A stretch of DNA of 64,000 nucleotides from Anaerolineae bacterium (GCA_019637555.1 JAHBVK010000010.1:1-64000), one strand, 5' to 3'; counted from the first letter of the stretch, positions 42,506 through 51,921 are shown. Notes: a model not told the origin generated them from the letters alone. Numbers and translations are program-made.

Positions 42506-43732
42506 TTAGGTGTTAAACAATCGCTGATCCCAATCAAGATTAATCCAACGTCGATTACTGTAAGTACAACCCGAATAAACCGTATAAATTCCACTCAATT
42601 GATCGGTCAGATAGCTCAACCAATCAGTCAGAAACAACTCGTTATGTGGTCTTTGCAATAAGGTGTTCAAAATGGCTTGCCAAGCTATTGGAGACGCAGA
42701 ATAGGATAGAGCCTCACCCGCCTCAAAACGCACAGGAACGTCAGCTTTCCACTCATCCTGTGCTTCTTGTATGAGCGAACAGAGTATTTCAATTACACCT
42801 TCTTTTTCCTGTAATTTACCTAAGAAATGAGTCGCTGTTGCACGAAGGGGGATATCTTCTCGTTCATTGGTTGCCAGCAAGCAAAGTTCAGCTAGGACAG
42901 TCTGATCTCCAACTTTTGCTTTCAGATACAGCTTTTTGCAGTGCTGCCACATAGCATCATCCTGATGAAAGTGCGTTGCTCGCTTTTGATAATCTTCACG
43001 CAATTTCGCTGATTTCTGCTCTGTTTGGGCAAATATATCAGCAAGGGCTGGACTTACCTCGCTCAGGTGTTGTTTTAAGCGTTCCCAATGCAAATACATT
43101 AGTTCGTGTTCAACAGAGGTTAAGCAAACTTGTACGACCTCAGGGAAATGTTTGTCGAGCCATATTTCGCCGTCCTCTATTTGTGAATTAGCAATTGTCA
43201 AAATGGATACAACATCAATAAACTGAGGATACCTATCAAGCAGCCGGAGTAAACGATCAGATAGAATGCTCCGCATTTCGTCATTAAAATAATAATCCAA
43301 GCTGCTAAGCAGTAGCATATGAGCAATTGCAGGATTTACTTGATCTATGAATGCAAGCAGCCAAGCCCTATTGCTTTGATGAAATTCGGCGAATCTGCAA
43401 ATCTCAACAAACTTGCCGAGGATTTCCCCATTAGTTGGAAAACTATCCTCTTGTGATTCAATGTTTTCTTCGAGGATTAAGCGAAATTGAGGAGTGTATC
43501 TATCACCCGAAAGTTCGGTATAGGCACGAAGGGCGTAGATACGCTCCCAGAATTTTCTCGTTGGATCTAGCGCAACCGAGCCTAGTTCGTCAGCAATCTC
43601 ATCAGAACGGATAGCTTGCAGAGCGTTGAGAGCACGAATGCTAATTTCCGTAGTGGGTTGTTGTTTTGCAAGCTGGATTAGGTCGAATGCGGCGGAGTCG
43701 CGGTCTTTCCACTCGAATTTTGAGATAGGCAC
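42506..43732 (-). CDS. AT-rich HEAT-like helical repeat protein, unknown
   Basis: A 408-residue soluble protein, almost all helix. Residues 20-100 and 280-370 carry paired helices of about 30-40 residues (DLIQLAKQQPTTEISIRALNALQ, DIPLRATATHFLGKLQEK, PVRFEAGEALSYSASPIAWQAI) that look like HEAT-type scaffold repeats. There is no enzyme motif. Base composition is clearly lower in G+C than the flanks, which suggests recent transfer. It sits 29 bp from the rfbD stop, convergent. The gene starts with no strong ribosome site at the annotated ATG. Confidence 0.72.
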   Translation of the reverse strand: MPISKFEWKDRDSAAFDLIQLAKQQPTTEISIRALNALQAIRSDEIADELGSVALDPTRKFWERIYALRAYTELSGDRYTPQFRLILEENIESQEDSFPTNGEILGKFVEICRFAEFHQSNRAWLLAFIDQVNPAIAHMLLLSSLDYYFNDEMRSILSDRLLRLLDRYPQFIDVVSILTIANSQIEDGEIWLDKHFPEVVQVCLTSVEHELMYLHWERLKQHLSEVSPALADIFAQTEQKSAKLREDYQKRATHFHQDDAMWQHCKKLYLKAKVGDQTVLAELCLLATNEREDIPLRATATHFLGKLQEKEGVIEILCSLIQEAQDEWKADVPVRFEAGEALSYSASPIAWQAILNTLLQRPHNELFLTDWLSYLTDQLSGIYTVYSGCTYSNRRWINLDWDQRLFNT

Positions 43733-43801
43733 TTATTTGTGCGTTTAAGCAGCACGATGACTCTAAAACCGTTAGAAAATGAATAATAACCTGCACTTAG
43801 C

Positions 43802-44818
43802 TTAACGCACAAGGGCGAGGGCAACGCCAATCATGGCGGCGAGGATGGCGATCAGGAAGAATCGCTGCACGACTTGAGTCTCGCTCCAACCCGTCAGTTG
43901 GAAGTGATAATGGATCGGCGCGCGGCGGAATAGACGCTCACCGCCCGTCCAGCGGGCATAAATGATTTGCAGGATCACGCTGATCGTCTCCGCCACTGGT
44001 ACGATGGCGATCAGAGGCAGCAGCAGCCATTGTCCGGTCATGAAGGCAACCGTCGCCAGCGCCGCACCGAGTGCTAATGCCCCGGTATCTCCCATGATCA
44101 TCTGCGCCGGCACGGCGTTATACCATAGGAAGGCGAAGCACGCACCAACCATAATGAAGCAGAACTGCACCAGAAAGATCTGCCCTTGTAACAGGGCGAT
44201 CAAGCCGTAAGCGATGAAGCCCGCCGCCGTGACCGTACCCGCCAACCCGTCCAGACCATCGGTCAGATTGACGGCGTTGGACATGGCGACGATCACGAAG
44301 GTCATCGCCGCAATGTAGAGGATCGGAGAGAGCGGAAGATTGAAGGCGAGGATAGGTACGAACACTTCGTTGGAATACTGAAAGCCGCTGCCACGCGCCA
44401 ATGAGATTACGCTGGCGGTGACGGCAGCCAAGACGATTTGCGCCAGCAGCTTCGCCCGCGCCGAAATGCCCTCGCCTTTGGTGCGCAGTTTCACGATATC
44501 ATCCGCCGCGCCGACAATGCCAAAGCTAACCAGCACGAACAACGGCACCAAGATACTGACGCCTGTGCCGCCTTGGTTAGGGCGGATCAGATTGACGAAG
44601 TTAGCCATCAAAGTGATCAAAATGGCGGGGATGACGATCAGTAAGCCGCCCATGGTCGGCGTCCCTGCTTTGGCTTCATGCCACGCTGGACCGTCAGCAC
44701 GCAACTGCTGACCAACGCGCAAGCGGCGCAGCACTTCGACAAAGGGACCACCCCAGATCAGCGCCAGTAGAAACGCGACACTGCCTAAGGTCAGGGCAAC
44801 AGGGACAGAATTAGTCAT
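43802..44818 (-). CDS. mraY: Phospho-N-acetylmuramoyl-pentapeptide transferase
   Basis: A 338-residue membrane enzyme with about ten helices. It makes lipid I from UDP-MurNAc-pentapeptide and undecaprenyl phosphate. Family features: TMGGLLIVIPAI, AADDIVKLR (Asp-Asp), the catalytic segment NAVNLTDGLDGLAG, and FLWYNAVPAQMIMGDTGALALG. The length is within the family range. It is the third gene of the minus-strand set ftsL-like, ftsI, mraY, 31 bp after ftsI, which is typical of the division and cell-wall (dcw) cluster. Confidence 0.95.
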   Translation of the reverse strand: MTNSVPVALTLGSVAFLLALIWGGPFVEVLRRLRVGQQLRADGPAWHEAKAGTPTMGGLLIVIPAILITLMANFVNLIRPNQGGTGVSILVPLFVLVSFGIVGAADDIVKLRTKGEGISARAKLLAQIVLAAVTASVISLARGSGFQYSNEVFVPILAFNLPLSPILYIAAMTFVIVAMSNAVNLTDGLDGLAGTVTAAGFIAYGLIALLQGQIFLVQFCFIMVGACFAFLWYNAVPAQMIMGDTGALALGAALATVAFMTGQWLLLPLIAIVPVAETISVILQIIYARWTGGERLFRRAPIHYHFQLTGWSETQVVQRFFLIAILAAMIGVALALVR

Positions 44819-44849
44819 AGCTTAACTGTTAGAAACTCAGCACTTTCTC

Positions 44850-46601
44850 TTAACGCAGCGCGATTTGATCGGTCTGACCACCCTGCTGTTTCAGGTTCTG
44901 GCGCTCGGCATCGGTGGGGATGTTCATCACCACTACCAGACGGCTGGCAAGCTGCGCGAAGGCTGGAGCTGCGGATTCGCTAGCGAAGCCAGTGACTTTA
45001 TCCAGCTTGATCAGAATACTGACGCGCGGTTCATCAGCGGGTAAGAAGCCGACAAACGTAGCATTGTGTAAGTCGGGATCGTAGCCTCCGGCAGCGCCGC
45101 ATTCAGGGCAAGGAATCTGCGCCGTACCCGTCTTGCCTGCTACGGTATAGCCCGGTACTTTGGCACTCGCCCCTTCGCCACGTGCCACCACATCGACCAT
45201 GATGTCGCGGATGGTGCTAGCGATCTGCGGTGTGATCGGGCTGCGAACCGGCACAGGTTCCGAGGGGATGACGCGACCACCATCGATGGTGGCGAGGCGG
45301 ATGTGCGGCTGCATCATCAGACCACCGTTCGCCATAATATTGGCATAGCAGAGCATTTGCAGCGGCGTGACAGTCAAGCCTTGACCGAAGCTGTTGGTAG
45401 CAAGGTCGGAGTCGCTCCAGTAGAGATCGATGCCCGGTTCTTTGACTGTGCCGGGAGCTTCACCTTCCATGTCGATGCCTGTAGCAGCGCCAACACCGAA
45501 ATCCTTCAGCCCTTTGTAGAAGTACTCACCGCCCATGACTTCAACGGCAAGCGTCGTCGTACCAACATTCCACGAGCGCACCAGAATATCGGGGAAGGTT
45601 TGCGAACCGTGACCTGCGCGATCCCAGTTCATGATATCCGCGCCACCATAGCGGTAAACGCGCACATCGTTGTACGTCCATGTGTTGATATCGATCTTGC
45701 CAGTACGCAATGCCAGCGCAGCAGTAACGATCTTAAAGACCGATCCCGGCTCGTAGGTGTCACTGACGGCGGGATTCTTGAGTAAGCTAGCGTCAGTGGA
45801 GAAATAGGTATTGGGATCAAAGGTGGGATAGGACGCCATGGCTAAGATTTCGCCGGTACGCGGGTCCATGATCAGAACCTGCCCACTAACCGCACCGTAA
45901 CGCGCGATAGCATCCTGAAGTTCGGTTTCCGCGATGTACTGAATGCGCCGATCCAGTGTGAGAACAATGTCACGTCCGGGCGGCGGCAGTGTGTTGGCAT
46001 TCGCTTCGAAGGGGATGGTGCTGTCTTCAGTGATCAGCTTTTGTCCGGCGAGATCGCTGTTGTAGTCGCCTTCCACGCCAACATAGCCGCGCCGATCTTC
46101 GCCTTCCCAACCCACAAAGCCGATGACGTGGGCGGCAAGACTACCTTCAGGGTAGACGCGCTTGGGATGCGGATCGAGCTTGACACCGAAGATATTAAGC
46201 GCCTCGACTTTTGCCGCTACTTCTGAGGAGACGAGTTCGGTAGTCAGCGGTACGTACGGAGCAGTAGAAGTGACCGCGTTATAGACGAAGGTGCGATCCA
46301 AGCCAATGGCATCGGCGAGTTTGGCAGCAGCGGCTTCTTTATCGGTGATGTAGATGGGACTAACGCCAATTCCGTATTCCGTTGTATTTGCCGCTAAAAT
46401 TTCCATATTGCGATCATAGATCAGACCGCGTGCGGGAGATTGATCATCGATCTGGCTGTAGCGGTTACTGGCGACGGTGCGCAGATAGGAGGCTACATCG
46501 AATTGCCACTGAAAAGAGGCAACCCGTCCGAGCATTCCTACGCCTGCGATGATCAGGATTAGCGTGATAACTGATAAGCGTCTATTGAATGATGTCCGCA
46601 T
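44850..46601 (-). CDS. ftsI: Peptidoglycan D,D-transpeptidase (FtsI/PBP2-like)
   Basis: A 583-residue penicillin-binding protein. One N-terminal membrane helix (about 10-30), a dimerisation domain starting SRYSQIDDQSPARGLIYDRN, and the transpeptidase domain with all three motifs: SxxK in YEPGSVFKIV (catalytic Ser), SxN in RSWNVGT, and KTG in VAGKTGTAQ. It cross-links septal peptidoglycan outside the membrane. No C-terminal PASTA domain is present. It lies between the ftsL-like gene and mraY. Confidence 0.94.
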   Translation of the reverse strand: MRTSFNRRLSVITLILIIAGVGMLGRVASFQWQFDVASYLRTVASNRYSQIDDQSPARGLIYDRNMEILAANTTEYGIGVSPIYITDKEAAAAKLADAIGLDRTFVYNAVTSTAPYVPLTTELVSSEVAAKVEALNIFGVKLDPHPKRVYPEGSLAAHVIGFVGWEGEDRRGYVGVEGDYNSDLAGQKLITEDSTIPFEANANTLPPPGRDIVLTLDRRIQYIAETELQDAIARYGAVSGQVLIMDPRTGEILAMASYPTFDPNTYFSTDASLLKNPAVSDTYEPGSVFKIVTAALALRTGKIDINTWTYNDVRVYRYGGADIMNWDRAGHGSQTFPDILVRSWNVGTTTLAVEVMGGEYFYKGLKDFGVGAATGIDMEGEAPGTVKEPGIDLYWSDSDLATNSFGQGLTVTPLQMLCYANIMANGGLMMQPHIRLATIDGGRVIPSEPVPVRSPITPQIASTIRDIMVDVVARGEGASAKVPGYTVAGKTGTAQIPCPECGAAGGYDPDLHNATFVGFLPADEPRVSILIKLDKVTGFASESAAPAFAQLASRLVVVMNIPTDAERQNLKQQGGQTDQIALR

Positions 46602-46658
46602 TTACGCCAGCCCTCTCTACTAGAACTTCACATTAAGCGGCTAACTTACGATAAATCA

Positions 46659-47162
46659 CTACTGACCGGGCATTGGCGTAGGCTGGTTGTTGCCTGCCCA
46701 CGCTTCGAACTGCTGTACCAGCCGATTCCATTGGTCGCGCACCCAACCGTCGAACGTCTCGGTATAAGTATATTCCGGCTGCGGGGTGGCAATTGGCGTC
46801 GGTGTGGCACGTATAATGGTGTAGCCATCGACTACCAAATATTGAATCTCATCGCTATCTGCAGGAACGAAGCCGAGGGATTTGGCACGTCCTGTCATCA
46901 CCGCGAGATTGCGTTTGTAGGCAATCTGCGCCTCCATATCCTGATTCAGGCGCGCAAGTCTATCGCGTTCGTCGCGCAGAGCGAGCAGTTGACTACCTGT
47001 TGTCGCCGTTACCGTTGCTTGTGCCAGATACAATGCACCGATGATCAAGGCGACAACGATGATCATGCTAACTAACAAGGCAGTCTGCGTTTGCGGTCGC
47101 TGCCAGAAGAAAGTGCGAAATGCCTGACGTTCAGGTGGAGTGGTTGGCTGTCGGTTAGTCAT
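46659..47162 (-). CDS. FtsL/DivIC-like septum protein
   Basis: A 167-residue bitopic protein: short cytoplasmic start, one helix (about 28-50), then a heptad-rich coiled coil (RDERDRLARLNQDMEAQIAYKRN, about 64-90) and a loose Thr/Pro-rich outer tail. This is the FtsL/FtsB design. Its position, 57 bp before ftsI in the minus strand, supports FtsL. Sequence identity within the family is always low, so the symbol is not given. Confidence 0.78.
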   Translation of the reverse strand: MTNRQPTTPPERQAFRTFFWQRPQTQTALLVSMIIVVALIIGALYLAQATVTATTGSQLLALRDERDRLARLNQDMEAQIAYKRNLAVMTGRAKSLGFVPADSDEIQYLVVDGYTIIRATPTPIATPQPEYTYTETFDGWVRDQWNRLVQQFEAWAGNNQPTPMPGQ

Positions 47163-47211
47163 AAGCGCCCTATTGTAGGAAATGCGCGGTAGATGAGCAA
47201 CAATCTGCGAC

Positions 47212-48453
47212 TCAGGAGTCGGTTTTGGTGCTCGTCCCGCGTAACTCCTGCGAATTGAGCATATAGACTATCAAGCGGAACTCGCCGAGGCGCACCTCAT
47301 CGCCATGTTCCAGCGGCACGATCTCGTTTTTGTTGAGCTGGCGCACATTGATATAGGTGCCGTTGCTGCTGCCCATATCCTCCAAAGTGAACTTACCATC
47401 ACCAATATGACGGATCGCAGCGTGCATTCGAGAGACACCCTTATCGTAAGCGCCATAAGGATCGAGGTCGATCACTTTGTTGGTCATGCCGCCGCCGCGT
47501 CCCAAGATAATCTGCGAACTGACCACGACACTGAGCGGATCGTTATCGCCTTCCATGAACATGACAATGGTGTTGGCGGTAGGAGCAGTCACCTTCGCGC
47601 GGACATTTTCCAGCACTTGCGCCGGATTCTCCAGCTTGCGCGTACCCTGCCCTGACGCACGTTCAGCCTCGTGTTTCTGCACGAACGCGCCGATCAGCCG
47701 GATCAGTTCCTTGAAGTTGGGTGGCTTGCTGACGTAAACATCCGCGCCCGCATCCATCGCCTGCTGCACCGATGCCGGATCGGAGAGCGCACTCAGAATA
47801 ATGATCGGCAGCGTAGGGTACTTGGTATCGCGACGGACGTAGCGGGTGAACTCCAATCCGTGTAAGGAGGGCAGCAGCAAATCCAACAAAACGACCTCTG
47901 GCGCTTGAGCGTTCATCAGACGGATGGCTGCGACCACTTCACGCGCTGGTAGGATGTTATAGCCCGCCCGCTTGAGCGAAAGCTGGTACAACTCGGTAGT
48001 GCGGGGATCATCCTCGATCAGCAAAATACGCTGTCCGTGCCCGATCTTAGGGGCGTTGCGGAGGTTGAAGTCAACTTTGCTAGCGCGGATGGAAGTACGC
48101 CCGATGGTATCGACAATCGAAATCGTGCTGATCAGATGCCCGAAATGGATGCGGTCTCCATCGTTGAGGCGCTGCGAACTATTGGAGGGGATACGCACGC
48201 CATTGACGAAGGTGCCGTTACTGCTGTTGAGATCGGTGACCGAGATGTAGTCTCCCTCATCGCGCAGCAAGGCATGACGACGCGAAACGCCCAGTTCCTC
48301 GCCATTCAACGAGGCAAGATCGAATCCTTGCATGGCGCTGTCATGTTTCTCGGTGCGCCCGACGAGCAACTCGTCAAACAGGTTAAGCTTCAGCACCACT
48401 TCGCTCGATTCAAAGCGAAGTTCTATCGTCCAATTCGCCTCGGTTCCACTCAT
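47212..48453 (-). CDS. FHA - receiver - FHA protein
   Basis: A 413-residue cytoplasmic signalling protein. FHA domain 1 (about 20-115): VGR (31-33), GVSRRHA (55-61), SSNGTF (77-82). Receiver (about 141-262): acidic Glu147-Asp148-Asp149, acceptor Asp191 in VVLLDLLLP, Lys243 in YVSKPP. Linker 263-290. FHA domain 2 (about 296-400): GRGGG (318-322), GVSRMHA (339-345), SSNGTY (362-367). FHA modules read phosphothreonine, so this protein may join a two-component input with Ser/Thr kinase signalling, in keeping with the kinase at 24843. No output domain is seen. The REC gene at 48572 lies just upstream on the same strand. Confidence 0.92.
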   Translation of the reverse strand: MSGTEANWTIELRFESSEVVLKLNLFDELLVGRTEKHDSAMQGFDLASLNGEELGVSRRHALLRDEGDYISVTDLNSSNGTFVNGVRIPSNSSQRLNDGDRIHFGHLISTISIVDTIGRTSIRASKVDFNLRNAPKIGHGQRILLIEDDPRTTELYQLSLKRAGYNILPAREVVAAIRLMNAQAPEVVLLDLLLPSLHGLEFTRYVRRDTKYPTLPIIILSALSDPASVQQAMDAGADVYVSKPPNFKELIRLIGAFVQKHEAERASGQGTRKLENPAQVLENVRAKVTAPTANTIVMFMEGDNDPLSVVVSSQIILGRGGGMTNKVIDLDPYGAYDKGVSRMHAAIRHIGDGKFTLEDMGSSNGTYINVRQLNKNEIVPLEHGDEVRLGEFRLIVYMLNSQELRGTSTKTDS

Positions 48454-48571
48454 GCTCGGCGCGACTCCATGACCCCCTGTGGCACAGGCTCAATCACATG
48501 CGTCCTGTAGATTATGCCAATTATAGACGCAATCTGAATCCGCGCTTGATCAATTCACAATAAGCGATGAA

Positions 48572-49162
48572 TTAAGGGATCATGGTCGGTAATTGGGCAG
48601 ACAGGTTCTGCGCCGTTTGCTCGATATGCTGGATCAGTTCGCGCTGATCAGCGGTGAGTGGATCGGAGGTGTGCGTGAGCAGCGCCGCCGCCGCGTCTTT
48701 GATCGTGTTAAGGGATGATTGGACGGCTACTTTCGCCCGCTTTGTACTATCCTTCAGCGCCGCCAAACGACGATTCTTTTCCAAGATCGCTGTCAGCCGT
48801 GCCTTGAGCAGTACTGGATTGAAGGGCTTAAAGAGGTAATCTTCCGCGCCGAGTTCGACGCAGCGGACGATGCTCTCCAATTCGCTGACTGCCGAGACCA
48901 CAATCACGGGCAGGTCGGCGAGGGCAGGATCGGCTTTCATCGCCTCTAGAACCTGATAGCCGTTCATACGCGGCATCATAATATCCAACATGATGATATC
49001 GAATGGCTGAGAGCGCATCATTTCCATCGCCTGAATGCCATCCTCGGCGGCGGCGAAAGAATAACCGTGACGTTCCAGCCGACGGGAGAGCACCTCGCGG
49101 TTTGCCTCGTTATCATCGACGATCAGAACATGCCCAAGATGTCCACCTAATGCATCGCCCAT
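48572..49162 (-). CDS. Response regulator with helical C-terminus
   Basis: A 196-residue protein. Receiver domain (10-128): Asp16-Asp17, acceptor Asp60 in IIMLDIMMP, Lys112 in YLFKPF. The last 65 residues are helical (KNRRLAALKDSTKRAKVAVQSS, ADQRELIQHIEQTAQNLSAQ) and end in a short tail, like the dimerising part of a kinase without its catalytic domain. It could act as a stand-alone relay or a partner of the FHA-REC-FHA protein 118 bp downstream. The ATG at 49162 lies beside the McrC gene end. Confidence 0.9.
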   Translation of the reverse strand: MGDALGGHLGHVLIVDDNEANREVLSRRLERHGYSFAAAEDGIQAMEMMRSQPFDIIMLDIMMPRMNGYQVLEAMKADPALADLPVIVVSAVSELESIVRCVELGAEDYLFKPFNPVLLKARLTAILEKNRRLAALKDSTKRAKVAVQSSLNTIKDAAAALLTHTSDPLTADQRELIQHIEQTAQNLSAQLPTMIP

Positions 49163-49203
49163 CGCTGACTCCCCTTCGGTTCGCTGCCCGATCTTTTATG
49201 TGA

Positions 49204-50379
49204 TCAGGTTTTTAGTAGTACGCTCAAGAACAACGGAGATGATTCAAGGATAGTAACACTCGACACTAAATCCAATGCTAACACATGGATCACAGTTTCG
49301 TCGTGATTGTCGGTTTGCGGCAGTCGATAGCGGGTGTGTGCGGGATCATGTGGATCGCTGCGCGGATAGATCAGCCACGCCTGAGCACAGTTGAGGGCAC
49401 GGCAGTATGCCAATGCCTGATAAATGTCGTTGTTGACGCTCTCGGTTTTGTACTTAGCATCTACGGGAAGGCGCTGACCGCTGCTGGTAGTCAGGATGGC
49501 ATCGGGACGCACTTTGATCTGCCCTTCAGCATCGAGCGAGAGCGTGGCTTGAACGCTCACGGTAGCATCTGGTAAGTGTCGCAGCAGCGCGATCACATAA
49601 CGCTCGAAAAGGCGGTTCATATCGACCAGAAAGCCGACGAAGGATTGTTTGCCGGGTAAACCACCCAAATAGCAACCCTCGATCAGAAGGGCAGCGAGTT
49701 CCAGCGCTTCTCGATAATGCGCATTACGAGATGTCAGCGTAATGGGGAGTTCGTTGGCATGATGATCCAGAGTTACGGGCAAAAGCTGATCTAGTAGTCG
49801 TCGTGCGCGGCGGTAATGCTGCTGATGTCTGAGCAGCAAATGACATGCCAGTTTCAGCAGACGATTCTCACGGATGTCCACCGTGACATCAGATGATTCG
49901 CTGACGAGGCGCAGCGAAGTAGGACGGCGCAGTGTTTCCGATAGGTTCAAGCGTCCGCGAATGGTCAGATCATCGCTGTGCCGTGTTTCGATACTGCGCA
50001 ACAATCCGCCTGCAATGATGCGTTCAGTGGCTGACAGGAATACTTCGATCAGCAGTTGGATCAACTGATCGAAAGTTTGCTGCGGGGAGGAGTCAGGCAA
50101 GACCATGGCGAGATCAGCCGCGTAGTTGAGCATCGCCAACACGGAGGCAAGCGGCACTTTCGGGTGGATATGCAGTGTACGCCCACCGGGCAGCGGAATC
50201 AAGCCGACGAACTGCGCGGGTTTGATGAGATAGTTGTCGGGTGTAGTCGTTGGTTGGAGGGTGAGCTGTGCTCGACCTGCGAAAGTAGCCAGATGCGCGA
50301 CTTCGCGTTGGCTAAGCTGCACCTGCGCGGACTTGAACTCGGTCAGGGTAATTACTGAATCGACGGGTGCTTCAGACAT
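49204..50379 (-). CDS. mcrC: McrC-like restriction component
   Basis: A 391-residue McrC-family protein starting at an ATG (50379) that lies inside the last codons of mcrB, an 8-bp overlap that supports translational coupling. The N-terminal part begins EFKSAQVQLSQREVAHLATF and the middle shows SIETRHSDDLTIRGRLNLSETLR, both typical of McrC. The nuclease motif is the PD-(D/E)xK type: VRPDAILTTSSGQRLPVDAKYK (Asp, then Asp-Ala-Lys). McrC supplies nuclease and GTPase-stimulating functions to McrB rings. It should cut modified or foreign DNA as part of a type IV-like system. Confidence 0.88.
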   Translation of the reverse strand: MSEAPVDSVITLTEFKSAQVQLSQREVAHLATFAGRAQLTLQPTTTPDNYLIKPAQFVGLIPLPGGRTLHIHPKVPLASVLAMLNYAADLAMVLPDSSPQQTFDQLIQLLIEVFLSATERIIAGGLLRSIETRHSDDLTIRGRLNLSETLRRPTSLRLVSESSDVTVDIRENRLLKLACHLLLRHQQHYRRARRLLDQLLPVTLDHHANELPITLTSRNAHYREALELAALLIEGCYLGGLPGKQSFVGFLVDMNRLFERYVIALLRHLPDATVSVQATLSLDAEGQIKVRPDAILTTSSGQRLPVDAKYKTESVNNDIYQALAYCRALNCAQAWLIYPRSDPHDPAHTRYRLPQTDNHDETVIHVLALDLVSSVTILESSPLFLSVLLKT

Positions 50380-51886
50380 GGCTGATCTGTCCTCGCAGCG
50401 CGGCGAAATCATAGCGCGACTGCCAATCTTCGCGGTTATAGAAATAGTCCTCCAACGCAGGCAGGATGGAGTGTTCCCAGATCAGACGCAAGCGCCGTTC
50501 ATCTAAGCTGCGCACCATGAACACGGTATGTCCGAAGTGTCTGTGCCAGTCAAAACCGTCTTCTTCAAGGCGTTGATTGAGCGTTGCCAGCAGATCGGCT
50601 GCCCACGCCATGCGCTCGTTGCCCTGTTGTCGCAACCAGCGACGCAAGATTTCAGGATCGGGTTTCAGCGGGATGAAGTGAAAACGCCGCCGCACCGCTT
50701 GATCCAGCGCCGTGAGCGTACGATCCGCCGCGTTCATGGTGCCGATCAGGTAGACATTGCGCGGGATGGAAAACTGGGTTTTGGAGTAGGGTAAGGTCAC
50801 CGCCTCGCTGGAGTCGCGGTACTCCAGCAGATAGAGCAGTTCTCCGAAGATGCGCGGCAAGTTGCCTCGATTGATCTCATCAATGATCAGGATAAATTGG
50901 CGCTGCGGCTGCTGACTCGCGTCTTCACACAACCGTTTGAACACGCCCGCTTGCACGGGATAACTAATCTGCCCGCCGTCGCTTTGTGGGCGGATACCTT
51001 CGATGAATTCCTCGTAGGCGTATGAGGGGTGGAACTGCACAGTGCGGATGTCGCCGGATGCGCCTGCGATGTGCTGCGCCAACCGCCGCGCGATGAAGGT
51101 CTTGCCTGTGCCGGGCGGTCCGTAGAGAACTATCTGCCCCTTATCGCGCAGCAGTTCGACCATCTGAGAAACGGCATTAAGGGTGAGTAGGGTATCCGCT
51201 GCGACTTGCTGCAATGTATCAGGTTGGCGCGCGGGTGGCAGCGGTGCAGTATCCTCACCAATTAGGAAGCGGTAGAGCGGATAAAGACGCTCAAAGTGGC
51301 GGCTGATCTCGTCCGCGAGTTCGGGACGGTAGACGATCTCGTCGTCGGCGTGATATTCGCGCTGGATGTGCAGATATTCATCGAATTCGATGATCTGCCA
51401 GCCCGCTTGTTCCAGCGGTTCGATGATTGATTGATAGGAGTCAGCGTGCTCTAAACGCCGAGTCTTGAATGCCTCCAGTAAATCCGCCGCACCTTCAGGG
51501 ATCGCCGCACCGATGCGTATGCCTTCGCTATGGACGCTGACAAACAACTGCGCGTCCGTGTGACGGCTGCGGCTAGCGCGGTAGAACGCACCCCAGAGAT
51601 AGTCGTAGTAAGTCTGATCATTATCCAGCCAGCGACGGCGGATCGAGGACAGGACACGCCCAAATTTCGGTTCGGTCTCGAAACCATGATTCAAACGCAG
51701 CGCTACGGGCGCTAGCGACTTGAACAACATCCGCAGCGGTTCGCGCAAAACACGATGATAACGCTCCTCGTTGGCGTTCATCCAGTCGAGCGTATTGTTA
51801 GCGGCTAGTTCGCTAAGGAACGCGAAAGTATCCGGCTCGAAACCGTGAAATACTGCCGAGTCGGGTAGCTCATATTCCTCGAACAT
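50372..51886 (-). CDS. mcrB: McrB-like AAA+ protein with DUF2461-like N-terminus
   Basis: A 504-residue protein from an ATG at 51886. Residues about 16-205 match the DUF2461 pattern (FEPDTFAFLSELAANNTLDWM, then ANEERYHRVLREPLRML), a domain of unknown role normally found alone. The AAA+ part (about 230-440) is of the McrB type: Walker A GPPGTGKT (256-263), Walker B FILIIDE (331-337), NRGNLPRIFGEL (339-350) and IGTMNAADRT (381-390). McrB is a nucleotide-driven ring that moves along DNA and calls in McrC. The N-terminal domain is where target recognition is placed in McrB proteins, so DUF2461 may read the target. It begins 35 bp after the dnaE stop and overlaps mcrC. Confidence 0.88.
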   Translation of the reverse strand: MFEEYELPDSAVFHGFEPDTFAFLSELAANNTLDWMNANEERYHRVLREPLRMLFKSLAPVALRLNHGFETEPKFGRVLSSIRRRWLDNDQTYYDYLWGAFYRASRSRHTDAQLFVSVHSEGIRIGAAIPEGAADLLEAFKTRRLEHADSYQSIIEPLEQAGWQIIEFDEYLHIQREYHADDEIVYRPELADEISRHFERLYPLYRFLIGEDTAPLPPARQPDTLQQVAADTLLTLNAVSQMVELLRDKGQIVLYGPPGTGKTFIARRLAQHIAGASGDIRTVQFHPSYAYEEFIEGIRPQSDGGQISYPVQAGVFKRLCEDASQQPQRQFILIIDEINRGNLPRIFGELLYLLEYRDSSEAVTLPYSKTQFSIPRNVYLIGTMNAADRTLTALDQAVRRRFHFIPLKPDPEILRRWLRQQGNERMAWAADLLATLNQRLEEDGFDWHRHFGHTVFMVRSLDERRLRLIWEHSILPALEDYFYNREDWQSRYDFAALRGQISHV

Positions 51887-51921
51887 AGCTCGATGGGAGC
51901 GCTGCAGCGCAGCCCATGCAA

